Source of the DNA: Liolophura sinensis | Taxonomy: Eukaryota > Mollusca > Polyplacophora > Chitonida > Chitonidae | NCBI RefSeq assembly: GCF_032854445.1 | Contig: NC_088306.1 | Span: 23,905,764 to 23,969,763 of the forward strand | Length of the DNA: 64,000 bases | Direction of reading: 5' to 3' | Shown: positions 34,888-46,864 of the stretch, in pieces | Position numbering within the stretch: position 1 is the first letter of the stretch | Layout: each line of letters begins with the position of its first letter | Position numbers and translations under genes: made by a program | Notes under the pieces: generated by a model | The model's input: the letters and a program-made list of their open reading frames with translations, nothing else | What the model was told of the DNA's origin: nothing | Database searches by the model: none

Positions 34888-35120
34888 TTCATATTATTTA
34901 TTTTTGATAGGTGTTTTACGCCATACTCAATAATATTTGACCTATCTAACGGCGGTCATTATTATGATGAGAAGAAACCGGGCTTGGGGGAAACCACTGC
35001 TCATCTTTACGTTTGCACATTTCACTGGAGATGAAAGTCAGCATGAGCCGGGCAAACTCATAGCGACCACCTTGGCGAGAGTCCCCTGGGTCATTGTGCT
35101 TCAGTAACACGCTAATCAGT
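34888..35120 (-). mobile_element. SINE family B copy, minus strand, diverged
   Basis: Plus-strand order 'GGTGTTTTACGCCATACTCA', 'TATGATGAGAAGAAACCGGG', 'GTCAGCATGAGCCGGGCAAAC' (in part) and 'CCCTGGGTCATTGTGCTTCAG' matches the reversed family B consensus. The middle, where 'CATCCGCAGG' and 'CGTACGG' stand in other copies, is worn. Confidence 0.8.
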
Positions 35121-35124
35121 TCTG

Positions 35125-36750
35125 TATCCTGAAGTCCTGAAGGTAAAGGGCAAAACTATGTTGTGTGACAAAAAGTTGTGTTTATTAAAATGTATATCGT
35201 TTCTGTATCGGCTTGTACTAATGAAAGCCTTAAGTAAAGCCACAACTGTGTAAAATGCTCTAATTACGCGTACATATCAAACAAAGGTTAGCAACGGGGC
35301 TCCCAACCTGTAATGAACACGAGGGTTCGAACCAGACTTTGATTTCTAGACCCTGATGGATTGCACAGTCTTGCGTGTCTTGATGACACTTCTCTTTCAA
35401 CAATGTGAATTAGACAAATGCAGATGGTATAATGACTTTACGTCTGATCAAACAATGTAAAGTGAACATAAAACCAGACGAAGATCGATTTTTAAAGTTT
35501 AACTAATATTACTTGCGCGTAACAACCAAAGTGGTAACGATCCATTCTAGGAAGCCTTCCTGTCATTTGTTACGTAGGTGTGCACGTGACCTTATAAGAG
35601 TTTCTGGAAGCTCAGATGGTTAGACTGCTTGGCGACATGAGAGCGACATGAGAGCCTGTAGAAGACACCGAGTTCTGCTCTCTTCCAAAAGGATAATGTC
35701 AAGGAAGAGATCTCGGCCATCTAAACGTGCCGTTGTCGGACTTCTTGGCGGAGTAAAAAGTCCCTGGACTAATCCCCTTACCGGAGCGGCTTATCGCGGA
35801 GAACAAGCTGGATTCAGGGTTCAGCAGGATTTAGTGTTAGGCGAAAATTAGATACTTTGAAAAGATTAGAGCCACTTTTGGCTAGGCAAGTCGACGGTGC
35901 CTTGTTACAAAGGGTAATTCTCTTTGTGTTACCTACAGGAAGACGCCGGCATGTATGGTGTTTGGCCGAAGGTACAGTTGCATCAGTGTATGTGGAGTTA
36001 ACAAAATCGCATTGTGGTTGCGGGGCGGTTTATTAAGCGTCTGTCTCAAATTCTAATAATTCACAGTCGTTTATACAGTTTAGCGGGAAAAAGTGTGAGG
36101 TAGACAATGTATGAATAATTTGAAAGGGGAAGATTTTCCAGACATCTTTTCTGGGTTTTATCTCTATTTGTGAAGCAATTAATCATAAAGCGATTCATAG
36201 ATGAAATATATAAATTGTCCAAATAAATAAGTTATTTATGTATGGGTATTCACACGGGGAATTGCTGAATTTTTACCTACTGATGAAAACGTAATTCATA
36301 AATACAAAAGTGTAACAGTAATGACAAATCTAATTTTCTTTTATGTAGTTTTTCAGGCTTTGGGTTAAAGTGTGGCAAATGGCTGCATACACGATTATAG
36401 CCATTTTTCATGAATAGTTAAGTTTTGTATGCTTTTTTTAAAATTTGAATCTGCTGATAATGAAGGACTTTTACATAGATTGGGAAAAAGTGAAAAAAAA
36501 ACTTATCCCTAAACTTCGAAAAAGGGAGAATCATATCTTGTATGCAACCAGTGTTATTTCATCTAGCTGGATCGAACGCTACATCAGTTGCCAAATTGGT
36601 GGATAACGTTGTCAAAACACGATGTCAACTGGAATTATAACTGATACAGTTGCAGATTCGACAGAGACCTAGTTTATGTCGATACAGTCATTGGAATCGT
36701 TTAGCATCGACATCACCAACTTTTAATATTTTTGGCCAATTTATATGATA
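35125..36750. other. Unassigned stretch
   Basis: A 67-codon frame (35648-35851) is rich in Arg/Lys at its start but has no recognisable domain. No repeat found apart from the weak left flank of block V near 36570-36600. Confidence 0.4.
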
Positions 36751-36754
36751 GAAT

Positions 36755-37000
36755 TATTAAACCATCCATTCATCAGTGATGTAGCTCTGGTTGACGGCTG
36801 CGATTTCGCCAAGCTCTGATCAGACTCGCCAAATACGGTGTTAAATGTAAACGTCAGCTTGTCTAGCATCTCCGGAATAGTCTAGAGTTTAAGCAGCCAC
36901 TTATGTGAGAAGCGAGAAACTCGTTGACATTAAAAGTCTTGTTGCGAAAATTGAGAAGCATGCAGACAGATAAATGATCGACAAGTTCTTTTTTAAAATT
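36755..37000 (-). repeat. Duplicated block V, copy 3
   Basis: Minus strand: 'EMLDKLTFTFNTVFGESDQ' is open, as are the ~30 codons after it. Further upstream 'SFICLHASQFSQQDF' then stop parallels 'SFICLYVLEV...LQDFK' then stop of copy 1. The order of the pieces is the same as in copy 1. Confidence 0.5.
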
Positions 37001-37319
37001 TGTCACGTCCACGGCTTACAAGCGAAGTGGAGACGCATTGTTGCTACCGACAATATGCTGGTTTGATTAAAGGGAAGGGGATATTTTTCTCAAACGCTTA
37101 AATTGACATGCTCTTCTGCCATTGTCATACGTCGAGCGGCATCTGACAGCAATTTTAAACTGACTAAGCCCCCGTTTGCCAGATGACGACAGTGATTTAC
37201 AAACGTTTAACATGTGAAGGCATTATTCTTAAATATAGTCGTATGTAGTGGCACATGTGTATAGTTGGATGACACAAGGGATATCCGTGTGCCTTTCCAA
37301 GGAACGGTATTAGCAGTGA

Positions 37320-37396
37320 TACGAAGGAACTGAGAACGAAGGAAGCGAGAGCGACGCAGCGAGAGGGATAGTGAAGGAAGCGATAGCGACCGCGAT
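37320..37396 (+). repeat. GA-rich low-complexity tract
   Basis: Imperfect repeats of 'GAAGGAAGCGAGAGCGAC' type, with a second, changed copy 'GAAGGAAGCGATAGCGACC' about 45 bp on. A minus-strand frame over it (37197-37412) has no support. Confidence 0.6.
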
Positions 37397-37501
37397 GGGT
37401 TTTAACATTCATTCAGCGCGTAATCCATTGTGAAATTGAATATGAATGATAACTTCAACGACAAAAATCCCTCTGTACCCAGTCGTGTGATAGTGAGAGG
37501 G

Positions 37502-37763
37502 GCCCTCCGAGGCTCAGTTGTTTAGCGCGCTAGCGCAGCGTAATGACCCAAGAGTCTCTCATCAATGCGGTCGCTGTGAGTTCAGTTCAGCGCATGCTGG
37601 CTTCCTCTCCGGCCGTACGTGGCTCTGGCAACAACCTGCGGATGGTCGTGGGTTTCGTGCGGGGTCCCCCGGTTTCTTCTGACCATAATGCTGGCCGCCG
37701 TCGTATAAGTGAAATATTCTTGAATACGGTGTAAAACACCAATCAATTAAATAAATAAATCAA
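37502..37763 (+). mobile_element. SINE family B, most complete copy
   Basis: Reads from 'CCGAGGCTCAGTTGTTTAGC' through 'GCGCTAGCGCAGCGTAATGA', 'TCAATGCGGTCGCTGTGAG', 'CATGCTGGCTTCCTCTCCGG', 'CAACCTGCGGATGGTCGTGG', 'CATAATGCTGGCCGCCGTCG', 'AGTGAAATATTCTTGAATAC' and 'GTGTAAAACACCAATC' to AAAT repeats. Box A-like 'TTGTTTAGCGCGC' and box B-like 'TGAGTTCAGTTC' mark the tRNA-derived head. This is the reference for the shorter copies in the window. Confidence 0.9.
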
Positions 37764-38677
37764 ATCATAGTGACAGAATCCATATGAAATCAAGGTCTGG
37801 TTGACTATCCCATTCATTCTATGGAACGAATATCAATGTCTCTTAATCCAATACATTCACGACAGTCGTCCACACATACGTGGCAACTTGATAACGTCTG
37901 AGATTATGTGATTTAGTGTCTGGGAGTCAAAATTGGCGAAAATGAAGAGATCAGGGGCATCTTTCTTTGGAGATATAGACTCTGCCGTGCATTGACCGCC
38001 GTTCTTTGTGTATGTATGTTATCTAGGGGAGAAAGTTGCCAGAGATGGGATTTTGGAGATGGCACCATAACAAACGGGTGTAAGGGGGAGAGAGGCAAGG
38101 AAACGCCATTGTTTGTCTGATAACGAACACAGAGAAATACTACTCACGGCAACGAAGTTCGTTGAAAAAAAGACGTGCGTCTCTGTTTTTTGTAAGTAGG
38201 ACTATTATTTTAGTACAAAATATAATTACCGTCTATAATAAAACAACTCCTTGCCTATAGGTGCCTACGTTTTAAAAGAAGCATTGTGTAGAAATTTCCA
38301 GAGTCAAAGCTATCTTATACTTGTCGGTCGGGTATAACAAGTGTTTTTCGAGTATGCCAAATGCTAAAACTCATAAGAAAAGCTCTTCATAATTAAAGTT
38401 CCCTGTTAGATCCCAGTATCATCTTCAGATAGGTACATGCAGTTATTTGGACTTCCTGTGGTATCTTTCAGAAAACATGGCCACGGTTATGTTGAAATAT
38501 CGTTGTGCATTACAACACGCCAATGCAACAGTAGATAAAAAAAGTAAGCTTTCGAATGGAAATGGCAACTACAGTTTGCAGACACTATGTTATGTTTAAC
38601 TGTCAACACACTGTAAGCTATTTCACATTTTTTTAGCATACCAACATTAGTTGACATATCAGATATATTTACTTTAA

Positions 38678-38850
38678 GGCTTCTGTGGCCGAAGGGTGAG
38701 CGTGCTATTGTAGGAGAGGCCCAGCTGATGATATATTCCTCTCCAGTCGTACGCGTGACAGTCTGTCAGCACCTTCGGATGATCGTGGGCTTGCCCCGGG
38801 CTCTGGCTGATTTCGTCTCATCAGGACTGGAACATACTGCAGGGTGTCCT
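38678..38850 (+). mobile_element. SINE family B copy, diverged, internally deleted
   Basis: Head 'CTGTGGCCGAAGGGTGAGCG', then 'ATTCCTCTCCAGTCGTACGC', 'AGCACCTTCGGATGATCG' and 'GGGCTCTGGCTGATTTCG'. The 3' tail is missing. Confidence 0.65.
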
Positions 38851-38880
38851 TGTCAGTGTACTGTTTTACACATCTACGTA

Positions 38881-39380
38881 TTACTGAGATATCCACAGAA
38901 GGGCACCTTCTCGTGAGGAGAAAACAACTGCTGCATGCATCTCACACTTTATGTATTTTTGTTTCTGACGATGAAAAAACAGCTGCAGAGCCTCGATAAA
39001 AGAGCTGTTCCGTGATCGACGGACAAATTGCACTTTGGATGTGTCATCGCTGGAGTGAGAAAGTGCCGACAACGGCATCGTTAGAAATGCAGCACAGTGC
39101 ATCCACGACACCTCATGCATTGTCCTGTCAACTCCAGAACAGTTATCGGCTTTGAAGCTTCGAGAACTCGTCAGGTCCGCACCTGTCGCTGACACTCAGT
39201 TAATAGGCCGACTAAATACGTTGGTCGAATCTTCAAGGATACGAAGCCAACGCCGAATACAAGGAACGCTGCCCGGTTTACGTGTAAGGCGTTCAAAATA
39301 CGTCCTATTAGAATCGTACATGTAATGTACAGATAACCATCAGAGCTAAAAACTATTGCGTTAATATTGTCACAATACAA
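38881..39380. other. Unassigned stretch
   Basis: A 104-codon minus-strand frame (38881-39195) is the longest in the area. I see no domain in it, and the opposite strand is also partly open ('AAQCIHDTSCIVLSTPEQLS'). Undecided. Confidence 0.35.
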
Positions 39381-39437
39381 ATACTAAATGGAATATTGCA
39401 AATGAAGGTTAAAATATTTTTCTCGTGAAAGGTAGAA

Positions 39438-40203
39438 GCTCTGCAGAGCTGTGATTACGTATACTATCACAGCCCTGTCTTGTTCCGTAAGCTTACCTTG
39501 AACACCTCTGTACTTCCCTTGCTGGCTTCAGTATACTACTGCAGGACACCAAATACTTTGTCTGTCTGTAACCACAGTCGTCTCAGCTATCAATTCCAGG
39601 TAGTTGTTCCCATTTTATAAAAACTACAGTGGACAACTGGATAAATTCCAACTCCAACCGCCATGTTAGAATGAATACTCCTCACAGTGAGGGGAATCAT
39701 ATATACGATTACCACTGTCACTGTTAGGCATGATAGACCTATTGACACGCATTCTGGCTAATTGTTTAGATCAGTCTCACCAGCAATGACCTATAGGGGA
39801 CCATAATCAACGCTGATCACTAAATCATTTCTCAGATGAATTAAACAAAACTGAAGAAAAGATTAAACAAGAATAAAATATGCTATAAGTGTCAGTAGTT
39901 ATCCCCTATCCCCCTTGTCTAGGCTTTGAGGAGTATGCATTCAAACACAGCGATTGGAGTTAGAATTTATGCAATCCCCCACTATAGTTTTATGTTTATG
40001 TGGGTTTACTTGTGATGACACATGGTAACACCTACCTGGAATTGAGAGCTGAGACGACTGTGGCTACGGATAGACAAATTATTTGGTGCCCATCAGTAGT
40101 ATACTGAAGCCAACAAGGGAAGTTGGCCTACAGAGGTGTTGAAGGTAAGCTTATGGAACAAGACAGGGCTGTGATAGTATACGTAATCACGCCGCTACAG
40201 AGC
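39438..40203. mobile_element. 766-bp foldback element with ~255-280-bp arms
   Basis: 39438-39690 and 39921-40203 are imperfect inverted copies. Outer parts match best ('GTGATTACGTATACTATCAC', 'AGCCCTGTCTTGTTCC', 'CTTCAGTATACTACTG'), then 'CCACAGTCGTCTCAGCT' and 'CAATTCCAGGTAG'. Inner parts are more worn and the right arm carries insertions. The ~230-bp centre is unique. Long arms and no coding capacity fit a foldback or MITE-type non-autonomous DNA transposon. A TA lies just outside each end, but the join is not exact. Confidence 0.75.
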
Positions 40204-40209
40204 TAACAT

Positions 40210-43200
40210 TTATCCCACAATTTGCCCGTGTCAGTGATATAACAACAGTGATGTAAATTTTTAATATTCCACGAGTTATATAAATAATCCGAAATTTAAA
40301 CATGTTAACTGAACTTTCATTGACAAGCTTATACATTGAAAAGTACACCAGCATACCGGAACACATTTTTTTTGCGCGTATGCCATAAGAAATGGCCCGG
40401 CTAGATATCATTTACTACACCGTGACAGTAGATTCATAGTACCAAGCGATTAAGTTTTTGGAACACTGGATAGGCATAAAATTTATCTTTATGAAATGTG
40501 AAAAATGACAAAGGTAGGCGAATTGGTGAAAGGAAATGAAGCGCTTGACGGTGTAAGCCTGAACAAAGTATTTACCTACAGTGAACTCAAGTTCAACCGT
40601 CAACGACAACAGCATGCGTTGGGATCAGATTTTCACGTACTTAAAAACCTACAAACCTACTACTTTGTATACCACCAAAGAGTTGTCTCGTGCTTATCAA
40701 CTGATCTGCAACTGATCTACCTCATGATTATTCTTAGATCTAGTCCATTCTATTTGACACATCGAACACGATAATTGGTCCCTCTGTGACCTTTTGATTC
40801 AACAACCATCACTCGGAAAGTACAAAACAGAACAAAAATCAAGGCTTTTGAAACATCGTAGACATTCTCCAAGCTCCATGATGGTTAGTCAGACCAGCAA
40901 ATAGGTTTTGAGGTGAATTTTACGAGTTATAACAGTAAATTTGGATATTTTCTTCAGTATGATTTTCAAAATCACCGCCCCTCGCACCCTACAAGTCATC
41001 GCGTACCGTTAGTTGTCATAGAGATATGACCTAGATTTACGTCACAATTTTGGAGCCAAATGTTTCGGTAAAAAATTCAAAGCTCGTGATCTTATCGCAC
41101 ACTAATGGACTGTGTTATGTTTTCTTTTATGATTTATCATTTCCTCAATGTTTTGTAGAATTATATTGACTGAAATGTGTGGTTCAGTTCCAACCTTTTC
41201 ACATATATCGATATCAGTACGCATCTCATTTACATACTTGTCAAAACAAACAGACGATGTCTTCTCTACCAGCCACCCAAATCCGTTCAAAACAAATTAT
41301 TGGATAAATAGGATATGTAATTCGTGATCCATTATATCAAATTTATTAAACTCATGATGTAATTTTCATTTGTTTCTCTCCAGAGGCTCGGAACAAATGA
41401 AAATGATAATAATCGTTTAATAAAATTCGTATTATTCGTCACTCATTGTGTATCCTATATATACTGGCATAATAATCCTCATCTTATGTCCTTTGACGTT
41501 TTTCCTCTTCATGTTATATTGATGTTTGGGGAAAAAAAGATTGTATGTGGAGAATAATTTCTTTTCATTCCAAGTAAACCATAGCAACCAACAGCGTTTT
41601 AGCTTTTCATGTTCTATATCAAAAAGAAACCGGACTTATTTTTTTATTTAATTCCAGTCCATAAGCTTTAGTACCATTGTGCTGAAGTGGATAATGATTC
41701 CTGGAGGTTAATTAATGGTTGGGGTAGTCAAAAAAAACTGCCTTCCACCGAGGACAGAAAAGCCAAATTTAAATCAACCCCATAATCTATCCTTAATGTC
41801 AGTTGTATTGTTTCATTATTGTTCTTTTGCTATCGTACGTTAACAATTCTTACAGTACCAACAAAGCCAGACTGGAAACCCCATTATTTCTTTCTTCCAC
41901 AATTATGTGTTATTTACTTGCCACATCAGTGTTCCAAAAAATACAAACTATCATCAAGTAGGGTACATAACTGGCAATATTCCAGCTTCTACAGTTCCTC
42001 AGAGTTTGCCTAAAGCAGCATGTCAAGCAGTCTTAAAGAAAACGTTCTGAGATGTAGTTGGTGGTAATTTTAAACTAAGGAACTTCGACAAATCAGTGAC
42101 AAACTTGCCCACATTTGGTGTGCAAAAGACCAATGTGCATACGGAAGTAAATGAAGAATATACGCTGGGAATGGTACAACCAGGCAATGTTTCAACATCA
42201 TTTGGGTTAATTAACCATGTAGGAAAGTAGACGACCGATGAAATGGACACCATGAGGCCACCGTTATCTTTCCGGTTTGGTAATCATCGGAACATATGTA
42301 CACATGCGCCAAGCCAGTCAACAATAATCTAGGAAAAAGCTGCTTCGCCATTTCTTTAAATTGGAAAGAAAAACCTATGACGTCTTGAAAAAAAAAGTTG
42401 AATCGTTTTTAAAGGTTCGAGTAGGCCCCGGGGAAATCAATGTATTTGTTTCTTTCCCCGAGCACTACACAGAAGCAAAATGAATGTGTCGTAAGATGAA
42501 GGCAAAGTGGAGCAACGCAAACACGGGAATCGATCAAAAACGACAGTAGGTAACACGGGAGTGCCCTGGAGGACTTTGAACGCGGAATTGTGGCTGAAAG
42601 AAGACGCGATCGGCAGCAGGAGGTTTGAAATTACATCTTTATAAGTTAATTCAACTTAAAGAAGCCGACTCGCTGGCAGATCTACAGAACAAGATTACAC
42701 CTAAATTAGCTCTGCACTGTGAAGATTTTCTCAGCACAGAAAATGTCGTTTTAGACAGTGTGGAAATTGTTTAACCGGCAGGATCGGTTCGATAAAAATT
42801 GTGTCTAAGTAGGTTCACGCTAAAATTTCTTACTTATAAAAACGTTCGATGACTTTATTAACTTAAGGTTGTAAATTTTGAATACTTACTGCACTTAAAT
42901 GAAAGGAGGAAAATAGATCTTAATATTTATTTTACTTTTTTGTCAGGAATATTAGGAGGCGATGGTGGTAAACGCAGTCTTCTAAATTTTTCAGCATGGT
43001 TTCCAATTTAAAATTATTTAAATCCGGATACGGCAAAAAACTAGTGGAACCTAACAAAAGTTAAACTGTATAAAGGCGAATAATTAAATCAAATTTCGTT
43101 GGTTTTACAAAAAATTGATAATACGCACAAGAATTGTATGTCGTCTTCTTTAATATTATAGATTATTTCATCTTCCATATCAAATTAGTTTTTGAAAGGA

Positions 43201-43530
43201 CTTACGATAAGCTTAGACATTTTTATTTAATTTCAGCGACTATTCCATCAGCCATAAGTGGGTAAGACGGTAAATGTTACAGAAAAGGGAGCAGAATAAG
43301 CGCGAGGAAGTTTGAAAAAACAAACAACCCACCTACTCCATTTGAACATCTTAATGCCGTTAACTATTTGAAAGAAGGTGGCGAAAAGTTTTGGAATATG
43401 TGGTTGAGATGAAAAGTTTACCTTACCGAGATACCGTAGTTTAAAATAAACAAAATGGATCACATGGAGAAAATCGAGAGCGACGTCACGCACCGTATTT
43501 TTTTTCATACCAATGAGCCTAGGGTACAAC
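40210..43530. other. Long unassigned stretch
   Basis: Only short frames, none recognised. A perfect 13-bp inverted repeat with a 17-base loop lies at 41362-41404 ('TTTTCATTTGTT'). A TATCGATA octamer is at 41206-41213. Near 42550-42600 a frame reading 'FERGIVAERRR' faintly recalls the start of a Tc1-type transposase, not enough to call. Confidence 0.4.
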
Positions 43531-43980
43531 ATCGCGTCTGGTCAGAATGCCACAATGAAAATTGCGTCTGGTCAGGATGCCACATTGACAATCGCGTCTG
43601 GTCAGAATGCCACAATGAAAATTGCGTCTGGTCAGGATGCCACATTGACAATCGCGTCTGGTCAGAATGCCACAATGAAAATCGCGTCTGGTCAGAATGC
43701 CACAATGAAAATCGCGTCTGGTCAGAATGCCACAATGAAACTCGCGTCTGGTCAGAATGCCATAATGAAAATCGCGTCTGGTCAGAATGCCAAAATGAAA
43801 ATCGTGTCTGGTCAGAATGCCACAATGAAAATCGCGTCTGGTCAGAATGCCAAAATGAAAATCGCGTCTGGTCAGAATGCCATAATGAAAATCGCGTCTG
43901 GTCAGAATGCCAAAATGAAAATCGCGTCTGGTCAGAATGCCACAATGAAAATCGCGTCTGGTCAGAATGCCACAATGAAA
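43531..43980 (+). repeat. 30-bp minisatellite, exactly 15 copies
   Basis: The unit is 'ATCGCGTCTGGTCAGAATGC' plus 'CACAATGAAA'. Fifteen units fit 450 bp with no insertion or deletion. Two 60-bp double units at 43561-43620 and 43621-43680 are identical, a higher-order step in the growth of the array. Later units vary mainly at one base (CACAATG, CATAATG, CAAAATG). Because 30 is a multiple of 3, three long frames are open: 173 and 176 codons on plus and 198 on minus. One plus frame repeats IASGQNATMK and contains an NAT sequon in most units; the minus frame repeats FSLWHSDQTR. None has a signal peptide or flanking exon, so coding is not supported. Confidence 0.95.
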
Positions 43981-44091
43981 ACTGATTTATTGAGCTACCA
44001 AGCGTTTTACAAGGAAATAAATGTGTCCGTCTAGGTCTTTTTCCTTCCCTAGTGCGAACAGCTATGGTTACATTATTTGTTGTCGAAAGAT

Positions 44092-44450
44092 CTAAATACA
44101 ATGTTCACTATTCCCTGTGGCACAGTGGGCTTTAATAATCATAAACGGTATCAAACTACGACGTTTATTGCTGTTGACCACTAACTTCTTCACTGATCCT
44201 CTTGACATTAGCCACCAGGTCGCCTTTAGACACATTACCGGTAATGAAAGGACTCCAGCTGTAATTGTCTGTTTCCATCTAACTTGGATACTGTTGAACA
44301 CAGTGGTAGGTGAAGATAAGAATGTGCATAATTTCATCGCTGTCGATTGATTGACATTTAAGCTGTTCGCTCGTCCTCCGGAAATGTATTTATTATTAAG
44401 ATGGCGCCAGTTTCCTGGTGTTAAACGAATATAACAAATGTATTTCATGT
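44092..44450. other. Overlapping unrecognised open frames
   Basis: A 118-codon minus frame and a 77-codon plus frame overlap here. Neither shows a known motif. 'AAGATGGCGCC' at about 44399 resembles a YY1/CpG-promoter motif on its own. I would not annotate a gene. Confidence 0.3.
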
Positions 44451-44687
44451 ACTAAATATGTGGATAACACATATTTAGAGTTGCTACAATCATTGTTTCG
44501 ATATACACATCCTTTACACGCCGTCAGCACGGTAGAGAATTCCAATTGAAGGGATCCTCTGTAGGACTTCGACACATGTGTGCGATTGAGACTACATCTT
44601 TCTCATCAGCTTTTGTGGTCAGTTTGCATGTGTAAATCGATAACCACAAATACAAGTGTTATCCTGTTTGGATGCATGTAAAATATG

Positions 44688-45025
44688 ATTGTTTCGGTGG
44701 CTTAGTGGTTAGCGTGTCCGCCTCGAAGTCGGGAGACCTGGCATCAAACTTGTGTCAGGTCATACCAATGGTTTTAAAAATTGTACTTGTTGCTGTCTCG
44801 GTTGGCGCTCAGCACTGAGAGGAAAGGGGATGAAAATGGGACTGCCTGGGCCGGTGTCAGTATAATGTGACTGGGCGGGATGTCATACCTGATGTCTTCG
44901 GCATCATATTTCAGAGACTGCAGCACTTTGCCACAAAAGACACAAGAGATATACACACACCTAATGACTCTTCACTGTCATACGACTTTTTACTGTCATA
45001 AAATCTCAAGCATACATACAGTATA
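44688..45025 (+). mobile_element. SINE family A, full-length copy
   Basis: Head with box A 'TGGCTTAGTGGTTAGCG' and box B-like 'GCATCAAACTTG', then 'TTGTACTTGTTGCTGTCTCG', 'GGTGTCAGTATAATGTGACTG' (in part), 'CTTCGGCATCATATTTCAG', 'ATACACACACCTAATGACTC' and an altered end 'CATAAAATCTCAAGCATAC' in place of GACGTTAAACCCCAAGCATAC. Confidence 0.9.
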
Positions 45026-45629
45026 TAGACTTTTCATAATATTTATTACACAAACGCATACCATTGATTTCCACCCATATCTTGGACATGATACAACATT
45101 ACAATTATCAGTCGACTGATCGACTAATTGATTTGGTCTTACTGAAAGATACGACGGATTCCAGCTTCATAGTTTACGGAAATGTTATTGGCCGAAGAAA
45201 CCTCGTGTATTTTGGCAAATATTTGCCCAACTTTCCTACCAGTGACAATTTTACTATATTTGAATCCACATTAGTATGCACGGTGTTCTCGTAACAGATG
45301 ACTCAAAAGTCTAGATGGAAAAAAAAAATGGCACAGAAGGCCCTTTATTTCAATATCGTTCTTGTTGCTCCTCCGAATCGTGAACATGTGTTAACAATTT
45401 AGCCTTGGGAACCTCGTTCTCGTGTGGCATCAACCGTTCGATCACGCCCACAGGTTTTTATACAGTAGACCGAGGCCTGTGAGCACCTGCATGTCATACC
45501 GGTAGAAGGAAAGTGGACTACCAAGAACTTCCTGTAAAACGATATAAATGCCTAAGTGCGCCTATTTCCAGCAAGTTCACCAGGACAGTGAAGGGGATTA
45601 GCATTGTTAATTAACAATACTAACAATAC

Positions 45630-45715
45630 TGAGTGAGTGAGTCCTTGGTGTTTAACGACGTACTTAACAAATTTTCAGGCATATGACGACGGATGAGTCC
45701 TAAGAATGTATGTAT
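45630..45715 (-). repeat. SINE family A 3' end fragment, minus strand
   Basis: 'GTGTTTAACGACGTACTTAAC', split by one base from the family form, followed by 'TTTTCAGGCATATGACGACGG' is the reverse of the usual 3' part. The rest of the element is absent. Confidence 0.75.
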
Positions 45716-46214
45716 GCGTGACATTGATGTGACATTTAACCAATCCTTTTTGAAAAGAGAGGAGTGTATCCGTACCTTCCCGCCACACCGTCACACTGAA
45801 TTCCAAAAAATGCAAAAATCTCCATACAAAGCTCGCTTTATTGCGGGATCGAGAACTTACTTATCGAGAGTACTACCAAACATGTATCTACTCTCTTAAC
45901 AAAGGCACTGCAGAAAGTACAGTCAAATTGTAAAGAGTACTGTTGTTTAAAAAATCCAGGCGTTAACTGTATGTTTATCCTTAAATACTCAAAACGTCTC
46001 ACATAAGATGCAGGCGCTAATATACACGTACAGTATTAGGACATCTCTACTTGGGATTTCTCCACTATATTTCCTCACACGGATTTAAATGATAGAATTT
46101 CATTACTAATTGTATCGGTGTTTCATAAATCTGGTTACTACTACGTTAACGTCAAAGGCAACAAAGCCCTCTTCAGCTCAACTACATACAAGGATTACCG
46201 TTCATGGAATGGTT

Positions 46215-46624
46215 TCATGTTCATTACATCAACAGTGTATAGGTATTCCAGGTGGGTATAAAAGGTGCCCCCCCCCCACCCCCCACCCCCCACCCCCCGT
46301 TTGGCCGACCTATACATGTTCTCATATGAATACGACTATATGCAGAAATTATAAAGGAGTAATCCCCACCAGGCCTGATCTTTCTCATTCACTAAACAGT
46401 ATATTGATGATCTGCTGGCTTTAAACACTCCATATATAGCAAAGGCTGTGAATGATATTTACCGATCATCGCTGGATTTAAAAGAAACAGACTCTCCAGA
46501 TTGTACATCTTATTTGGACCTATATTTGTACAAGGACTTAAAAAGTTTCCTCTCTGGAAGACTTCACGAGAAAAGGGATAGTTTCAATTTTAACGTTGTA
46601 AATTCTGCTAAGGTGTCATATTGA
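46215..46624 (+). pseudogene. Broken reverse transcriptase, Penelope-like type (fragment)
   Basis: Three separated pieces appear in order. 'HQQCIGIPGGYKRCP' (46227 on) corresponds to the conserved G-I-P-M-G block. 'LADLYMFSYEYDYMQ' (46301-46345), in another frame, corresponds to the A-D-L-F block. The open segment 46379-46624 gives 'QYIDDLLALN', the catalytic Y-x-D-D motif, then 'SYLDLYL' and 'GRLHEKRDSFNFNVVN', which follow the YxDD box in this RT family. Between the first two pieces a C-rich microsatellite (46268-46299) has replaced the expected C-A-P-L codons and shifted the frame, and two stops precede the third piece. Palm domain only; no endonuclease or N-terminus. Class (Penelope-like) is inferred from the G-x-x-M-G...ADLF pattern. 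Confidence 0.75.
46268..46299 (+). repeat. C-rich microsatellite inside the RT relic
   Basis: Runs of six to ten C separated by single A. It sits exactly at the codons that should encode the C-A-P-L part of the reverse transcriptase, so it grew from a CCC-rich codon pair after the element was inactivated. Confidence 0.85.
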
Positions 46625-46864
46625 CAAACGAACGTTTGAAAGAACGTTTCTAAAACACAATGAATTTTAGAGGACAAAAAATAGGATTCACACCTTCAAA
46701 GGAAACAGGATAAGTAATGAAGAACAAAAAAATGTTATTACAAGCTAAAGCTGTTTTTTGAGGTCGCTATGTGTTAAGTTTACTTATTTATTTTCTTGTG
46801 CAACGTTACCGGCACATGTTATTTTTCCAAGCGAAAAAAATCTCTAAGAGACATAATACTACGG

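Noticed and set aside
42540-42620. 'FERGIVAERRR' as a Tc1-type transposase start
   Set aside because: Too short, no second motif nearby, and a stop follows soon.
43531-43980. CRISPR array
   Set aside because: Units are contiguous 30-mers without spacers, in a eukaryotic context.
43455-44101. Three open frames of 173-198 codons over the minisatellite
   Set aside because: Explained by a 30-bp period free of stops in several frames; no signal peptide, no exon beyond the array.
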